Below are positions 41,207 through 52,975 of a DNA stretch of 64,000 nt, piece after piece. The position numbers and the translations under genes were made by a program. The stretch comes from Micromonospora musae (GTDB lineage Bacteria > Actinomycetota > Actinomycetes > Mycobacteriales > Micromonosporaceae). A model generated the notes under the pieces. The model had not been told where the DNA came from. It did not search any database and worked only from the letters and a program-made list of their open reading frames with translations. The stretch covers positions 62,001 to 126,000 of the forward strand of contig NZ_RAZT01000015.1 in the NCBI RefSeq assembly GCF_003626635.1, given 5' to 3'. Each line of letters opens with the position of its first letter. Within the stretch, counting starts at the first letter, position 1.

Positions 41207-41821
41207 GTCGAAATCTCGTTCGTTAGTGATGGATGGATCATCATGAACAGCAGACAGCCTAGACCTCCGCCGGTGACGCTGCGCAACCTCGTTCCGGTAG
41301 TGATCGGAACGCGCAGAGTCACGAATGCCCTGCTGGGAGCGCTCGGAAGTCAGCGGCACAGCAGGTAGATCGCGTTCGGACGCTGCCATCTGCCGCATCA
41401 CCTCCTACAACGCGTAACCGATCCATGGTCACGAGATCGAGCACTGCCACTCAGGGCCTTCGTTGCGAATTGTCGCATTAGTCAGCTTGATGAACATACA
41501 CTCCGCCAATTAGCCGACCACTCTCCGCAACGAGCCGGACAGACGCTCACATGTGCCCGCGCACCGGAAGCGCACACGGTGTCCGTTCCGTTCACCCGGC
41601 CGGGGTACCCGCAAACCCCGCGGGCACACACCACGCGGAGATGGGGCAGCGTCGCCCCGCGACGTACGACGGCGTCGCGCGTACCGTGCCCGGGGGCCGG
41701 CGACGGGATGCGCCTACCCCGACTCTAGCGCTGCGCGAACGCAGCGAAATAGCGCCTGACCAGCTAAAACGCGACAGCCGACCGGACGGTGCGCGGCTGC
41801 CGGCGGCGGTCGGCGGGACGG
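41207..41821. other. Gene-free 615-bp region with a hairpin
   Basis: No gene is convincing here. The first 330 bases are the upstream region of the M20 gene and are less GC-rich than the surroundings. A 7-bp hairpin at 41729-41746 near the mutase end looks like a terminator. A long leader or small RNA on the minus strand is possible but nothing specific is recognised. Confidence 0.5.
41729..41746 (-). terminator. Hairpin downstream of the mutase gene
   Basis: CGCTGCG and CGCAGCG arms with a 4-nt loop (TTCG on the minus strand), 76 nt after the mutase stop. Confidence 0.5.
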
Positions 41822-43405
<1,584 letters not shown>

Positions 43406-43411
43406 CACCGG

Positions 43412-43417
43412 ATGGTA
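43412..43417 (-). promoter_or_regulatory. -10 box of the mutase gene (leaderless start)
   Basis: TACCAT on the minus strand, 6 nt before the ATG at 43405; no ribosome-binding site. Confidence 0.6.
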
Positions 43418-43606
43418 GGAGCCACGACGGCCGGGGGTGAGGGAGCACGCACACCGAGTCCCGGAAGTTCGACCGGACGTGAACGGCCGGGTACGTACCG
43501 TTGACTTCGATAAACGTCCGAGCGTCGGCTTTCGCATCGGGCGTCGGAACAAGCAAGATAGGGAGGTTGTGTCCCAGCCCCCTCGATATCCCCCGGTGGC
43601 TTTTCT

Positions 43607-45661
<2,055 letters not shown>

Positions 45662-45743
45662 GCTGGGCTACGGCGGCAGTGGCGTGACCGGCTGAGCCGG
45701 AGGGAAGTGTCGGCGGTGCTCCGCCGGCGTGCTATCAAGAGGC

Positions 45744-47411
45744 ATGCCGGCGGAGACCACTGACATCGACGACATTCGCGAGCAAGCGCGGCGCTGGCTC
45801 GACGACGACCCGGATCCGGCGAGCCGGACGGAGCTACAGGCGGTCCTCGACCGCTTGCCGGCGAGCGCCCCGGACCTCGCCGACCGGTTCTCCGGTCCGC
45901 TGACCTTCGGCACCGCCGGCCTGCGTGGGCCGCTGCGGGCCGGGCCGAACGGGATGAACCTCGCGGTGGTCACCCAGGCCGCCGCCGGGCTGGTCGGCTG
46001 GCTCGCCGCCCAGGGCGGCACCGGTCCGCTGGTGATCGGGTACGACGCCCGGCACGGTTCCCGGGAGTTCGCCGAACGCACCGCCCAGATCGCCACCGGG
46101 GCAGGACGGCCCGCGCTGCTGCTGCCCCGGCCGCTGCCGACCCCCGTGCTCGCGTACGCGGTACGCCGGCTCGACGCGGTGGCCGGGGTGATGGTCACCG
46201 CCAGTCACAATCCGCCGCAGGACAACGGCTACAAGGTCTACCTCGGCGCGCAGCTGGGCGGGTCGCTCGGCGCCGGCGCGCAGATCGTGCCGCCCGCCGA
46301 CGCCGGGATCGAGGCCGCCATCCGGGCCGTCGGCCCGCTGACCGAGGTGCCGCTCGGCCCGCCCGGTCAGGTGCTCGGCGACGACCTGGTCGCCTCCTAC
46401 GTGCAACAGGTCGCGTCGGTGATCGCGCCGGACGGCTCCCGGGACCTCGCCGTGGCGTACACCCCGCTGCACGGGGTGGGTGCGGCCGTCCTGACCGCGG
46501 CCTTCGCCCGGGCCGGCTTCCCGGTGCCGGGGATCGTGCCCGAGCAGGCCGAACCGGATCCGGAGTTCCCCACCGTCTCCTTCCCCAACCCGGAGGAGCC
46601 GGGCGCGGTGGACCTGCTGGTGGGGCTCGCGAACGCGACCGACGCGGACCTCGCCGTCGCGAACGACCCGGACGCGGACCGCTGCGCGGTGGCGGTACGC
46701 GACGGTGGATCCGGCTGGCGGATGCTCCGCGGTGACGAGGTGGGGGTACTCCTCGCCGACCACCTGATGCGGCGCGGGGTCAAGGGGCTCTACGCCACCA
46801 CGATCGTGTCGTCGTCACTGCTGCGGGCGATGTGCGCCGCGCGCGGACTGCCGTACGACGAGACGCTGACCGGGTTCAAGTGGATCGTCCGGGCGGGCGG
46901 CGGTACGGAGCCGCTGGTCTTCGGGTACGAGGAGGCGCTCGGCTACTGCGTCGCGCCGGAACTCGTCCGCGACAAGGACGGGATCAGCGCCGCGCTGACC
47001 GTCGCCGAACTGGCCGCCGGGCTGAAGGCGCAGGGGCGCTCCCTGACCGACCGGCTCGACGAGCTGGCCGCCGAGTTCGGGGTGCACCACACCGACCAGC
47101 TCTCGGTGCGGGTGGACGATCTGCGGCAGATCGCCGACGCGATGGCCCGGATCAGGGCGGCCACGCCGACGGCGCTGCTCGGGCAGCCGGTCGACACGGC
47201 CGAGGACCTGCTCCCCGAGGCGGACGTGGTGATCCTGCGTACCGCCACGGCGCGGGTGGTGATCCGTCCCTCCGGTACCGAGCCGAAGCTGAAGGCGTAC
47301 CTGGAGGTGGTGGAGCCGGTCACCGGCGGCGACGTCCCCGCCGCCCGCACCCGCGCCCAGCAGGCAATCACCCGCCTCCGCACAGAGATCGCCACCGCCC
47401 TAAACCTCTGA
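45744..47411 (+). CDS. pmmB: Phospho-sugar mutase (phosphoglucomutase/phosphomannomutase, PmmB type)
   Basis: The 555-residue enzyme has the phosphoserine loop TASHNPPQDNGYK, the metal loop ANDPDADRCAVAV, the sugar loop GYEEALGYCVAP and the phosphate loop RPSGTEPKLKAYLE, in the alpha-D-phosphohexomutase order. It interconverts hexose 1- and 6-phosphates, or ribose phosphates in nucleoside salvage. The mycobacterial counterpart pmmB (Rv3308) is also next to upp. The 24-bp hairpin at 47428 follows its stop by 16 nt. Confidence 0.92.
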   Translation: MPAETTDIDDIREQARRWLDDDPDPASRTELQAVLDRLPASAPDLADRFSGPLTFGTAGLRGPLRAGPNGMNLAVVTQAAAGLVGWLAAQGGTGPLVIGYDARHGSREFAERTAQIATGAGRPALLLPRPLPTPVLAYAVRRLDAVAGVMVTASHNPPQDNGYKVYLGAQLGGSLGAGAQIVPPADAGIEAAIRAVGPLTEVPLGPPGQVLGDDLVASYVQQVASVIAPDGSRDLAVAYTPLHGVGAAVLTAAFARAGFPVPGIVPEQAEPDPEFPTVSFPNPEEPGAVDLLVGLANATDADLAVANDPDADRCAVAVRDGGSGWRMLRGDEVGVLLADHLMRRGVKGLYATTIVSSSLLRAMCAARGLPYDETLTGFKWIVRAGGGTEPLVFGYEEALGYCVAPELVRDKDGISAALTVAELAAGLKAQGRSLTDRLDELAAEFGVHHTDQLSVRVDDLRQIADAMARIRAATPTALLGQPVDTAEDLLPEADVVILRTATARVVIRPSGTEPKLKAYLEVVEPVTGGDVPAARTRAQQAITRLRTEIATALNL

Positions 47412-47427
47412 CCCCACCCCTGTCGGT

Positions 47428-47487
47428 GTTGATCAAGAGCTTTGCGTCAGGAATCGCGGGGAACCTGACGCAAAGCTCTTGATCAAC
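47428..47487. terminator. Perfect 24-bp palindrome (element family B, copy 2)
   Basis: Arms 47428-47451 and 47464-47487 pair perfectly over 24 bp around a 12-nt loop. It lies 16 nt after the phosphohexomutase stop and between convergent genes. The left arm matches the element at 22323 over GATCAAGAGCTT and GCGTCAG. Confidence 0.88.
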
Positions 47488-47488
47488 C

Positions 47489-47565
47489 GGGCGGGGGTCC
47501 GGGAAAGCGGGGGGGCGGGGGGGACGGGGTGGGGGGTGGGGGTTAGCGGCGGGGGCCGAGGGCGG
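47489..47565 (+). other. G-tract cluster, potential G-quadruplex
   Basis: Directly after the 24-bp hairpin the plus strand has at least seven runs of four or more G within about 75 bases, separated by one to ten bases. A read-through plus-strand RNA could fold into a quadruplex. The tail overlaps the 3' end of the GPP34 gene on the other strand. Confidence 0.6.
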
Positions 47566-48220
47566 CGTCGACTGCCTGCGCCAGGGCGGCGACGACCAGG
47601 CCCACCGAGGGACGGACCACCGAGTCGTCCAGGCTGACCTCGCCGGAGAAACCGGCGCCGGTCGCGATCTCGGCCAGCCGGTGGCGGGCGGTCTCGGCGG
47701 CCTCCCCGCTCACCCCGAGCGCGGACTCCATGCGCAGCACCGCGACGAGCGTGGCCAGCGCGGCGGTCCGCTCGTCCGGGGCAACCCCGCTGGTGAGCGC
47801 GTCGGCCAGCCGGTGCCGGGTGTCGGCCTCGACGGTGGCGTCCAGCACCGGGTAGCGGTGCACGTGGATGAAGCCCAGTTCGGTCTCCTCCACGTCCCGG
47901 ACCACGCCCTGGCTGCACAGGTCACCCAGGATCCGGTCGCGAAGGCCGTGCCGGAGCCGCTGCACCCAGGAGGACGGGGTGTGCGGGGTGTCCTCGGCTA
48001 TTCGGGCCAGCACACCATCGGCGACCGCCTCCCCGGTGGGCGTCGGGTCGACCGCCGTCAGGTTCCCGTCGGCGTACGCGATCCGGCCCGCGAGCGCCAA
48101 CTCGATCAGTACCGCCGCGGCCATCCCCAGGTCGAGGCTGATCCGCGGCATCGTCGCCTTGCCCGTCTCGTCGTCGTACGCGAGGAGCAGCAGCTCTTCG
48201 GCGAGCGCAACACCAGTCAT
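47543..48220 (-). CDS. GPP34 (GOLPH3-like) family protein
   Basis: The 225-residue protein shows the GPP34 family pattern: ALAEELLLLAYDDETGKA at the N-terminus, AAAVLIELALAGRIAY, WVQRLRHGLRDRILGDLCSQGVV and a helical C-terminus. Eukaryotic GOLPH3 binds phosphatidylinositol 4-phosphate at the Golgi; actinobacterial homologues are abundant and of unknown function. The ATG at 48220, with TAGCGT 8 nt upstream, is chosen over a longer frame. Confidence 0.88.
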   Translation of the reverse strand: MTGVALAEELLLLAYDDETGKATMPRISLDLGMAAAVLIELALAGRIAYADGNLTAVDPTPTGEAVADGVLARIAEDTPHTPSSWVQRLRHGLRDRILGDLCSQGVVRDVEETELGFIHVHRYPVLDATVEADTRHRLADALTSGVAPDERTAALATLVAVLRMESALGVSGEAAETARHRLAEIATGAGFSGEVSLDDSVVRPSVGLVVAALAQAVDAALGPRR

Positions 48221-48228
48221 GGCCGCAG

Positions 48229-48234
48229 ACGCTA
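48229..48234 (-). promoter_or_regulatory. -10 box of the GPP34 gene (near-leaderless)
   Basis: TAGCGT on the minus strand, 8 nt before the ATG at 48220. Confidence 0.5.
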
Positions 48235-48295
48235 TCCCGTCCCCGCACCCCCCGCACCGGGCGCGCCGTCGCACCCCCGGGGTCGCGCGCTCGTT

Positions 48296-48343
48296 CACGA
48301 CAGAGAGGGCTCATTCAGCGTGGAATGAGCCCTCTCTGTCGTG
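48296..48343. terminator. Perfect 21-bp palindrome downstream of upp (element C)
   Basis: Arms 48296-48316 and 48323-48343 pair perfectly with a 6-nt loop. It lies 42 nt after the upp stop, a good terminator position for upp on the minus strand. Confidence 0.85.
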
Positions 48344-48385
48344 CGATGTGGCCGCCGCCGGCTCGGCGCGGTGACGGCGCGGGGG

Positions 48386-49018
48386 TCAGAAGCGGGGCAT
48401 GCCGCCGAACTGGCGGTCGCCGGCGTCGCCGAGGCCGGGGACGATGAACCTCTCGTCGTTGAGACCCTCGTCGATCGAGGCGGTAACCAGGCGCATCGGC
48501 AGACCGGAGCGTTGCAGCCGTTCGATGCCGGCCGGCGCGGCGAGCACGCAGAGGACGGTGATGTCGGTGCAGCCCCTGTCGGCGAGCAGGCGGCAGCAGT
48601 GCTCCAGCGATCCGCCGGTCGCGAGCATCGGGTCCAGCACCAGCACCGGCAGGCCGCTCAGGTCCCGGGGCAGCGACTCCATGTACGCGCGCGGCTCGAA
48701 CGTCTTCTCGTCCCGGGCCAGCCCCACGAAGCCCATCGAGGACTCGGGCAGCAGGCCCAACGCGGCGTCGGCCATCCCCAGACCGGCCCGCAGCACCGGC
48801 ACCAGCAGCGGCGGGTTCGCCAGCCGGGTGCCGTCGGTGCCGGTGACCGGCGTCTGAATGTCGTACCGCTCGACCGGGAAGGAGCGCGCCGCCTCGTACA
48901 CCAGCATGGTGGTGAGTTCGTGCAGCGCCGCCCGGAAGGAGGCGGAGTCGGTGCGCTCGTCCCGCATGGCGGTCAGCCGGGACTGCGCCAGCGGGTGGTC
49001 AATGACGTGTACATCCAC
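48386..49018 (-). CDS. upp: Uracil phosphoribosyltransferase
   Basis: The 210-residue enzyme makes UMP from uracil and PRPP. Motifs include MRDERTDSASFR near the N-terminus, the PRPP-binding LVLDPMLATGGS (about 131-142) and the uracil-binding C-terminus FIVPGLGDAGDRQFG. It is the last member of the block that mirrors Rv3303c-Rv3309c. TAGGTT 8 nt before the GTG start suggests a near-leaderless transcript. Confidence 0.95.
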   Translation of the reverse strand: MDVHVIDHPLAQSRLTAMRDERTDSASFRAALHELTTMLVYEAARSFPVERYDIQTPVTGTDGTRLANPPLLVPVLRAGLGMADAALGLLPESSMGFVGLARDEKTFEPRAYMESLPRDLSGLPVLVLDPMLATGGSLEHCCRLLADRGCTDITVLCVLAAPAGIERLQRSGLPMRLVTASIDEGLNDERFIVPGLGDAGDRQFGGMPRF

Positions 49019-49026
49019 GATCGCTC

Positions 49027-49032
49027 AACCTA
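49027..49032 (-). promoter_or_regulatory. -10 box of upp (near-leaderless)
   Basis: TAGGTT on the minus strand, 8 nt before the GTG at 49018. Confidence 0.5.
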
Positions 49033-49131
49033 CCGAACGGCCCGGCGCCGGCGTGCGGGGTGCGGCGCAGGGGCGACGCCGCTCACCCGTACCACCCGAA
49101 CGTGACCAAGATCACTGGGTCGATGGATGCG

Positions 49132-49137
49132 TAGACT
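49132..49137 (+). promoter_or_regulatory. -10 box of deoC (leaderless start)
   Basis: TAGACT, 7 nt before the ATG at 49145. Confidence 0.55.
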
Positions 49138-49144
49138 TCCCTGC

Positions 49145-50104
49145 ATGACGGCGACAGCGACGTCGGCCCGGTCGGACCTCTCCGAGCTGGGACGATCCGA
49201 GACCGCTCTGCGGACCTTCCTGCACGGCCTGCCCGGCGTGGACCAGGTCGGCGCGGAGCAGCGGGCGGCACAGCTCGGCACCCGCTCCATCAAGACCACC
49301 GCCAAGGCCCAGGCGATCGACCTGGCGATCCGGATGGTCGACCTCACCACCCTCGAGGGCGCGGACACCCCGGGCAAGGTGCGGGCGTTGGCGGCCAAGG
49401 CGCTGCGCCCCGACCCGGCCGACTTGTCCTGCCCGCACGTCGGCGCGGTCTGCGTCTACCCGGCGATGGTGCCGTACGTCGCCGAGGTGCTGCGCGGCAG
49501 CAAGGTGCACCTGGCCAGCGTGGCGACCGCCTTCCCGTCCGGCCAGGCCCCGCTGGAGGTCAAGCTCGCCGACACCCGGGCGGCCGTCGAGGCCGGCGCC
49601 GACGAGATCGACATGGTGATCAACCGGGGCGCGTTCCTGGCCGGCCGCTACCAGGAGGTGTACGACGAGATCGTCGCCACCAAGGCGGCCTGCGGGGACG
49701 CCCACCTCAAGGTGATCCTGGAGACCGGTGAGCTCGCCACGTACGACAACGTGCGGCGCGCCTCCTGGCTGGCCATGCTGGCCGGCGGCGACTTCATCAA
49801 GACCTCCACCGGCAAGGTTCCGGTGGCCGCCACCCCGCCGGTGACGCTGGTGATGCTCGAGGCGGTGCGCGACTTCCGCGCCGCCACCGGCCGCCAGGTC
49901 GGCGTGAAGCCGGCGGGCGGGATCCGGACCACCAAGGATGCGATCAAGTACCTGGTGATGGTGAACGAGACCGTCGGCCCGGACTGGCTGGACCCGGACT
50001 GGTTCCGCTTCGGCGCGTCCAGCCTCCTGAACGACCTGCTGATGCAGCGCACCAAGCTGACGACCGGTGTCTACGCCGGTCCCGACTACTTCACCCTGGA
50101 CTGA
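49145..50104 (+). CDS. deoC: Deoxyribose-phosphate aldolase
   Basis: The 319-residue aldolase splits 2-deoxyribose 5-phosphate into glyceraldehyde 3-phosphate and acetaldehyde. The Schiff-base Lys lies in GGDFIKTSTGK and the second active-site Lys in VGVKPAGGIRT; ADEIDMVINRGAFL is also typical. It belongs to the longer class with about 60 extra N-terminal residues. Two aldehyde dehydrogenase genes follow with 5-nt and overlapping spacing, and could oxidise the acetaldehyde released. Confidence 0.95.
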   Translation: MTATATSARSDLSELGRSETALRTFLHGLPGVDQVGAEQRAAQLGTRSIKTTAKAQAIDLAIRMVDLTTLEGADTPGKVRALAAKALRPDPADLSCPHVGAVCVYPAMVPYVAEVLRGSKVHLASVATAFPSGQAPLEVKLADTRAAVEAGADEIDMVINRGAFLAGRYQEVYDEIVATKAACGDAHLKVILETGELATYDNVRRASWLAMLAGGDFIKTSTGKVPVAATPPVTLVMLEAVRDFRAATGRQVGVKPAGGIRTTKDAIKYLVMVNETVGPDWLDPDWFRFGASSLLNDLLMQRTKLTTGVYAGPDYFTLD

Positions 50105-50109
50105 GCCCG

Positions 50110-51540
50110 ATGTTCGAATACGCTCCCGCTCCCGAGTCCCGCTCGGTGGTGGACCTCAAGCCCACGTACGGGCTCTTCATCGACGGGAAGTTCGTCGATC
50201 CCTCCGACGGCGGCAGCTTCAAGTCGGTCAACCCGGCCACCGAGGAGGTGCTCGCCGAGATCGCGGAGGCCGGCTCCGGCGACGTCGACCGCGCGGTCCG
50301 GGCGGCCCGGCGGGCGTACGAGAAGGTGTGGGGTCCGATGCCCGGCCGGGACCGGGCCAAGTACCTGTACCGGATCGCCCGGATCATCCAGGAGCGCTCC
50401 CGCGAGCTGGCGGTGCTCGAGTCGCTGGACAACGGCAAGCCGATCAAGGAGTCCCGGGACGTCGACCTGCCGCTGGTCGCCGCGCACTTCTTCTACTACG
50501 CCGGCTGGGCCGACAAGCTGCCCTACGCGGGCTTCGGCCCGAACCCGGCGCCGGTCGGGGTGGCCGCCCAGGTCATCCCGTGGAACTTCCCGCTGCTGAT
50601 GCTGGCGTGGAAGATCGCCCCGGCGCTGGCGGGCGGCAACACGGTGGTGCTGAAGCCGGCCGAGACGACGCCGCTCACCGCGCTGCTCTTCGCCGAGATC
50701 TGCCAGCAGGCCGACCTACCGCCGGGCGTGGTCAACATCGTCACCGGCGCCGGGGAGACCGGCCGGACGCTCGTCGAGCACCCGGGCGTGGACAAGGTCG
50801 CCTTCACCGGCTCGACCGAGGTCGGCCGCGCGATCGCCCGTTCGGTGGCCGGCACCCGCAAGAAGCTCACCCTGGAGCTGGGCGGCAAGGCCGCCAACAT
50901 CGTCTTCGACGACGCGCCGGTCGACCAGGCCGTCGAGGGCATCGTCAACGGCATCTTCTTCAACCAGGGCCACGTCTGCTGCGCCGGCTCCCGACTGCTG
51001 GTGCAGGAGTCCGTCGCCGACCGGGTGCTGGAGGCGCTGAAGCGGCGAATGGCCCAGCTGCGCCTCGGCGATCCGCTGGACAAGAACACCGACATCGGCG
51101 CGATCAACTCGGCGGCGCAGCTGGCCCGGATCAAGGAGCTCTCCGACGCGGGCTCGGCCGAGGGCGCGGAGCGCTGGTCGCCGCCGTGCGAGCTGCCGGA
51201 CCGGGGCTTCTGGTTCGCCCCGACCATCTTCACCGGGGTCACCCAGGCGCACCGGATCGCCCGGGAGGAGATCTTCGGGCCGGTGCTCTCCGTACTCACC
51301 TTCCGCACCCCGGCCGAGGCGGTGGAGAAGGCGAACAACACCCCGTACGGGCTGTCGGCCGGGATCTGGACCGACAAGGGCTCCCGGATCCTCTGGATGG
51401 CCGACCGGCTGCGCGCCGGCGTGGTCTGGGCCAACACGTTCAACAAGTTCGACCCCACCTCGCCCTTCGGCGGCTACAAGGAGTCGGGCTACGGCCGCGA
51501 GGGCGGCCGGCACGGGCTGGAGGCGTACCTCAATGTCTGA
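50110..51540 (+). CDS. Aldehyde dehydrogenase, full-length subunit
   Basis: The 476-residue enzyme has the NAD-binding region (IPWNFPLLMLAWKIAPALAGGNTVVLKPAE), GSTEVGRAIA, the general base Glu in LELGGKAANIV and the catalytic Cys in NQGHVCCAGSRL. The operon position behind deoC suggests acetaldehyde or a related small aldehyde as substrate. It overlaps the next aldehyde dehydrogenase-like gene by 8 nt. Confidence 0.93.
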   Translation: MFEYAPAPESRSVVDLKPTYGLFIDGKFVDPSDGGSFKSVNPATEEVLAEIAEAGSGDVDRAVRAARRAYEKVWGPMPGRDRAKYLYRIARIIQERSRELAVLESLDNGKPIKESRDVDLPLVAAHFFYYAGWADKLPYAGFGPNPAPVGVAAQVIPWNFPLLMLAWKIAPALAGGNTVVLKPAETTPLTALLFAEICQQADLPPGVVNIVTGAGETGRTLVEHPGVDKVAFTGSTEVGRAIARSVAGTRKKLTLELGGKAANIVFDDAPVDQAVEGIVNGIFFNQGHVCCAGSRLLVQESVADRVLEALKRRMAQLRLGDPLDKNTDIGAINSAAQLARIKELSDAGSAEGAERWSPPCELPDRGFWFAPTIFTGVTQAHRIAREEIFGPVLSVLTFRTPAEAVEKANNTPYGLSAGIWTDKGSRILWMADRLRAGVVWANTFNKFDPTSPFGGYKESGYGREGGRHGLEAYLNV

Positions 51541-52357
51541 GCGGGTCGCGGTACGCAAGACGTACAAGCTCTACATCGGCGGGAAGTTCCCTCGCAGCGA
51601 GTCGGGACGGTCGTATCTCGTGCAGGACGCGAATGTGTCGTTGGCCTCCCGCAAGGACGCGCGGGACGCCGTGGTCGCCGCCCGGGCCGCCGTGAAGGGG
51701 TGGGCCGGGGCGACCGCGTACAACCGGGGTCAGATCCTCTACCGCGTCGCCGAGATGCTGGAGGGCCGGCGGGAGCAGTTCGTGGCGCTCGGTGTGCCGG
51801 GCGACGAGGTGGACGCGGCGATCGACCGCTGGGTCTGGTACGCCGGCTGGTCCGACAAGCTCGCCCAGGTGTACGGCGGCGCGAACCCGGTCGCCGGCCC
51901 GTACTTCAACCTCTCCGCGCCGGAGCCGACGGGCGTGGTGGCCGTGGTCGCCCCGGAGCGGCCGGCGCTGCTCGGGCTGGTCAGCGTGATCGCCCCGGCC
52001 ATCGTCTCCGGCAACACCGTGGTGGTGGCGGCCTCCCCGGCGGAGCCGTTGGCGGCGATCACCCTGGCCGAGGTGCTGGCCACCTCGGACCTGCCGGGCG
52101 GGGTGGTCAACCTCCTCACCGGCCGGATCAGCGAGACCGCGCCGACGCTCGCCGCACACATGGACGTCAACGCCGTCGACCTGACCGGCGTGGGTGACGC
52201 CGAGCTGGCCGTGGAGCTGGAGGTCAAGGCCGCGGAGAACCTGAAGCGGGTGCTCCGGCCGGCGCCCGCCGAGCACGACTGGTTCGCCGATCCCGGGGTG
52301 ACCCGGATGACCGCGTTGCTGGAGACGAAGACGGTCTGGCACCCCAAGGGCACCTGA
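51533..52357 (+). CDS. Truncated aldehyde dehydrogenase-like protein lacking the catalytic domain
   Basis: The 274-residue protein aligns with the N-terminal two thirds of the coenzyme-binding half of an aldehyde dehydrogenase (YIGGKFPRSESGRSY, APERPALLGLVSVIAPAIVSGNTVVV, DLPGGVVNLLTG). It then ends in NLKRVLRPAPAEHDWF without the catalytic Cys domain and without the ELGGK Glu. The usual PWNFP reads PERPA. Start and frame are intact and it is translationally coupled to the full-length gene, so it looks like a stable partner or scaffold subunit and not a random pseudogene. That role is inference. Confidence 0.8.
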   Translation: MSERVAVRKTYKLYIGGKFPRSESGRSYLVQDANVSLASRKDARDAVVAARAAVKGWAGATAYNRGQILYRVAEMLEGRREQFVALGVPGDEVDAAIDRWVWYAGWSDKLAQVYGGANPVAGPYFNLSAPEPTGVVAVVAPERPALLGLVSVIAPAIVSGNTVVVAASPAEPLAAITLAEVLATSDLPGGVVNLLTGRISETAPTLAAHMDVNAVDLTGVGDAELAVELEVKAAENLKRVLRPAPAEHDWFADPGVTRMTALLETKTVWHPKGT

Positions 52358-52380
52358 CCCGCACCCACACCCCTCCCCAA

Positions 52381-52446
52381 GATCCGCACACTTTCACGGA
52401 AAGAGTGGCCTCCGCGCGTCGGATGGCCAGTCTTTCCGTGAAAGAG
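52381..52446. repeat. Intergenic palindrome (element family D, copy 2)
   Basis: Arms 52391-52414 and 52420-52444 pair with a mismatch and a one-base bulge. The segment from GATCCG to GCCTCC closely matches 4119-4151 of the other family D element. It lies between the truncated aldehyde dehydrogenase and the blaI-type gene. Confidence 0.75.
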
Positions 52447-52488
52447 GCATGTGCTGGGAGGGGTGGGAGGGGGTTCTACTACGGGGGG

Positions 52489-52494
52489 TAGGAT
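52489..52494 (+). promoter_or_regulatory. -10 box of the blaI-type gene (leaderless start)
   Basis: TAGGAT, 6 nt before the GTG at 52501. The preceding bases CTACTACGGGGGGTAG form CTAC and GTAG half-sites like those in front of cydA. Confidence 0.55.
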
Positions 52495-52500
52495 TGAGGG

Positions 52501-52965
52501 GTGACTCGGCTCGGTGATCTCGAACGTGCGGTGATGGACGTGCTGTGGGACTCGGTCCCAAGCACGTCCGACGGCGTGACCGTGCGCGAGGTCGCAGACG
52601 CGCTGGCTGGCCGGGAGCTGGCCTACACCACGGTGATGACGGTGCTGGACCGGTTGGCCGGCAAGGGCATGGTGCAGCGCCAGCGGGAGGGGCGGGCCTG
52701 GCGCTACCGGGCCGCCGCGAGCCGCGAGGCGCACATCGCCCAGCTCATGCTCGACGCCCTCGACCTGGGCGGCAGCCGGGACGCGGCGCTGGTGCGATTC
52801 GCGCGCTCGGTGACCGGCACGGAGGCCGAGGTGCTCCGCGCCGCCCTGGCCGCCGAGGCCTCCGGCGGCGGCGCCGGGCCGGGCGCGCTGACCGGGCGGA
52901 TCGAGGCGCCGACCAGCACGCGGGCCGAGCGCCCGACCTCCGCCGACGAGGCAGTGGACGGGTAG
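52501..52965 (+). CDS. BlaI/MecI/CopY family transcriptional repressor
   Basis: The 154-residue protein has the winged helix of this family (LGDLERAVMDVLWD, VTVREVADAL, YTTVMTVLDRLAGKGMVQRQREGRAWRYRAA) followed by a dimerisation domain and a Ser/Thr/Ala-rich tail. BlaI-type repressors are inactivated by a membrane metallopeptidase of the M56/BlaR1 family, and such a gene follows 10 nt downstream. In mycobacteria the equivalent pair is Rv1846c/Rv1845c, whose BlaI also controls energy-metabolism genes. The cytochrome bd operon downstream is a likely target. Confidence 0.93.
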   Translation: MTRLGDLERAVMDVLWDSVPSTSDGVTVREVADALAGRELAYTTVMTVLDRLAGKGMVQRQREGRAWRYRAAASREAHIAQLMLDALDLGGSRDAALVRFARSVTGTEAEVLRAALAAEASGGGAGPGALTGRIEAPTSTRAERPTSADEAVDG

Positions 52966-52975
52966 GGCGGCGGCC

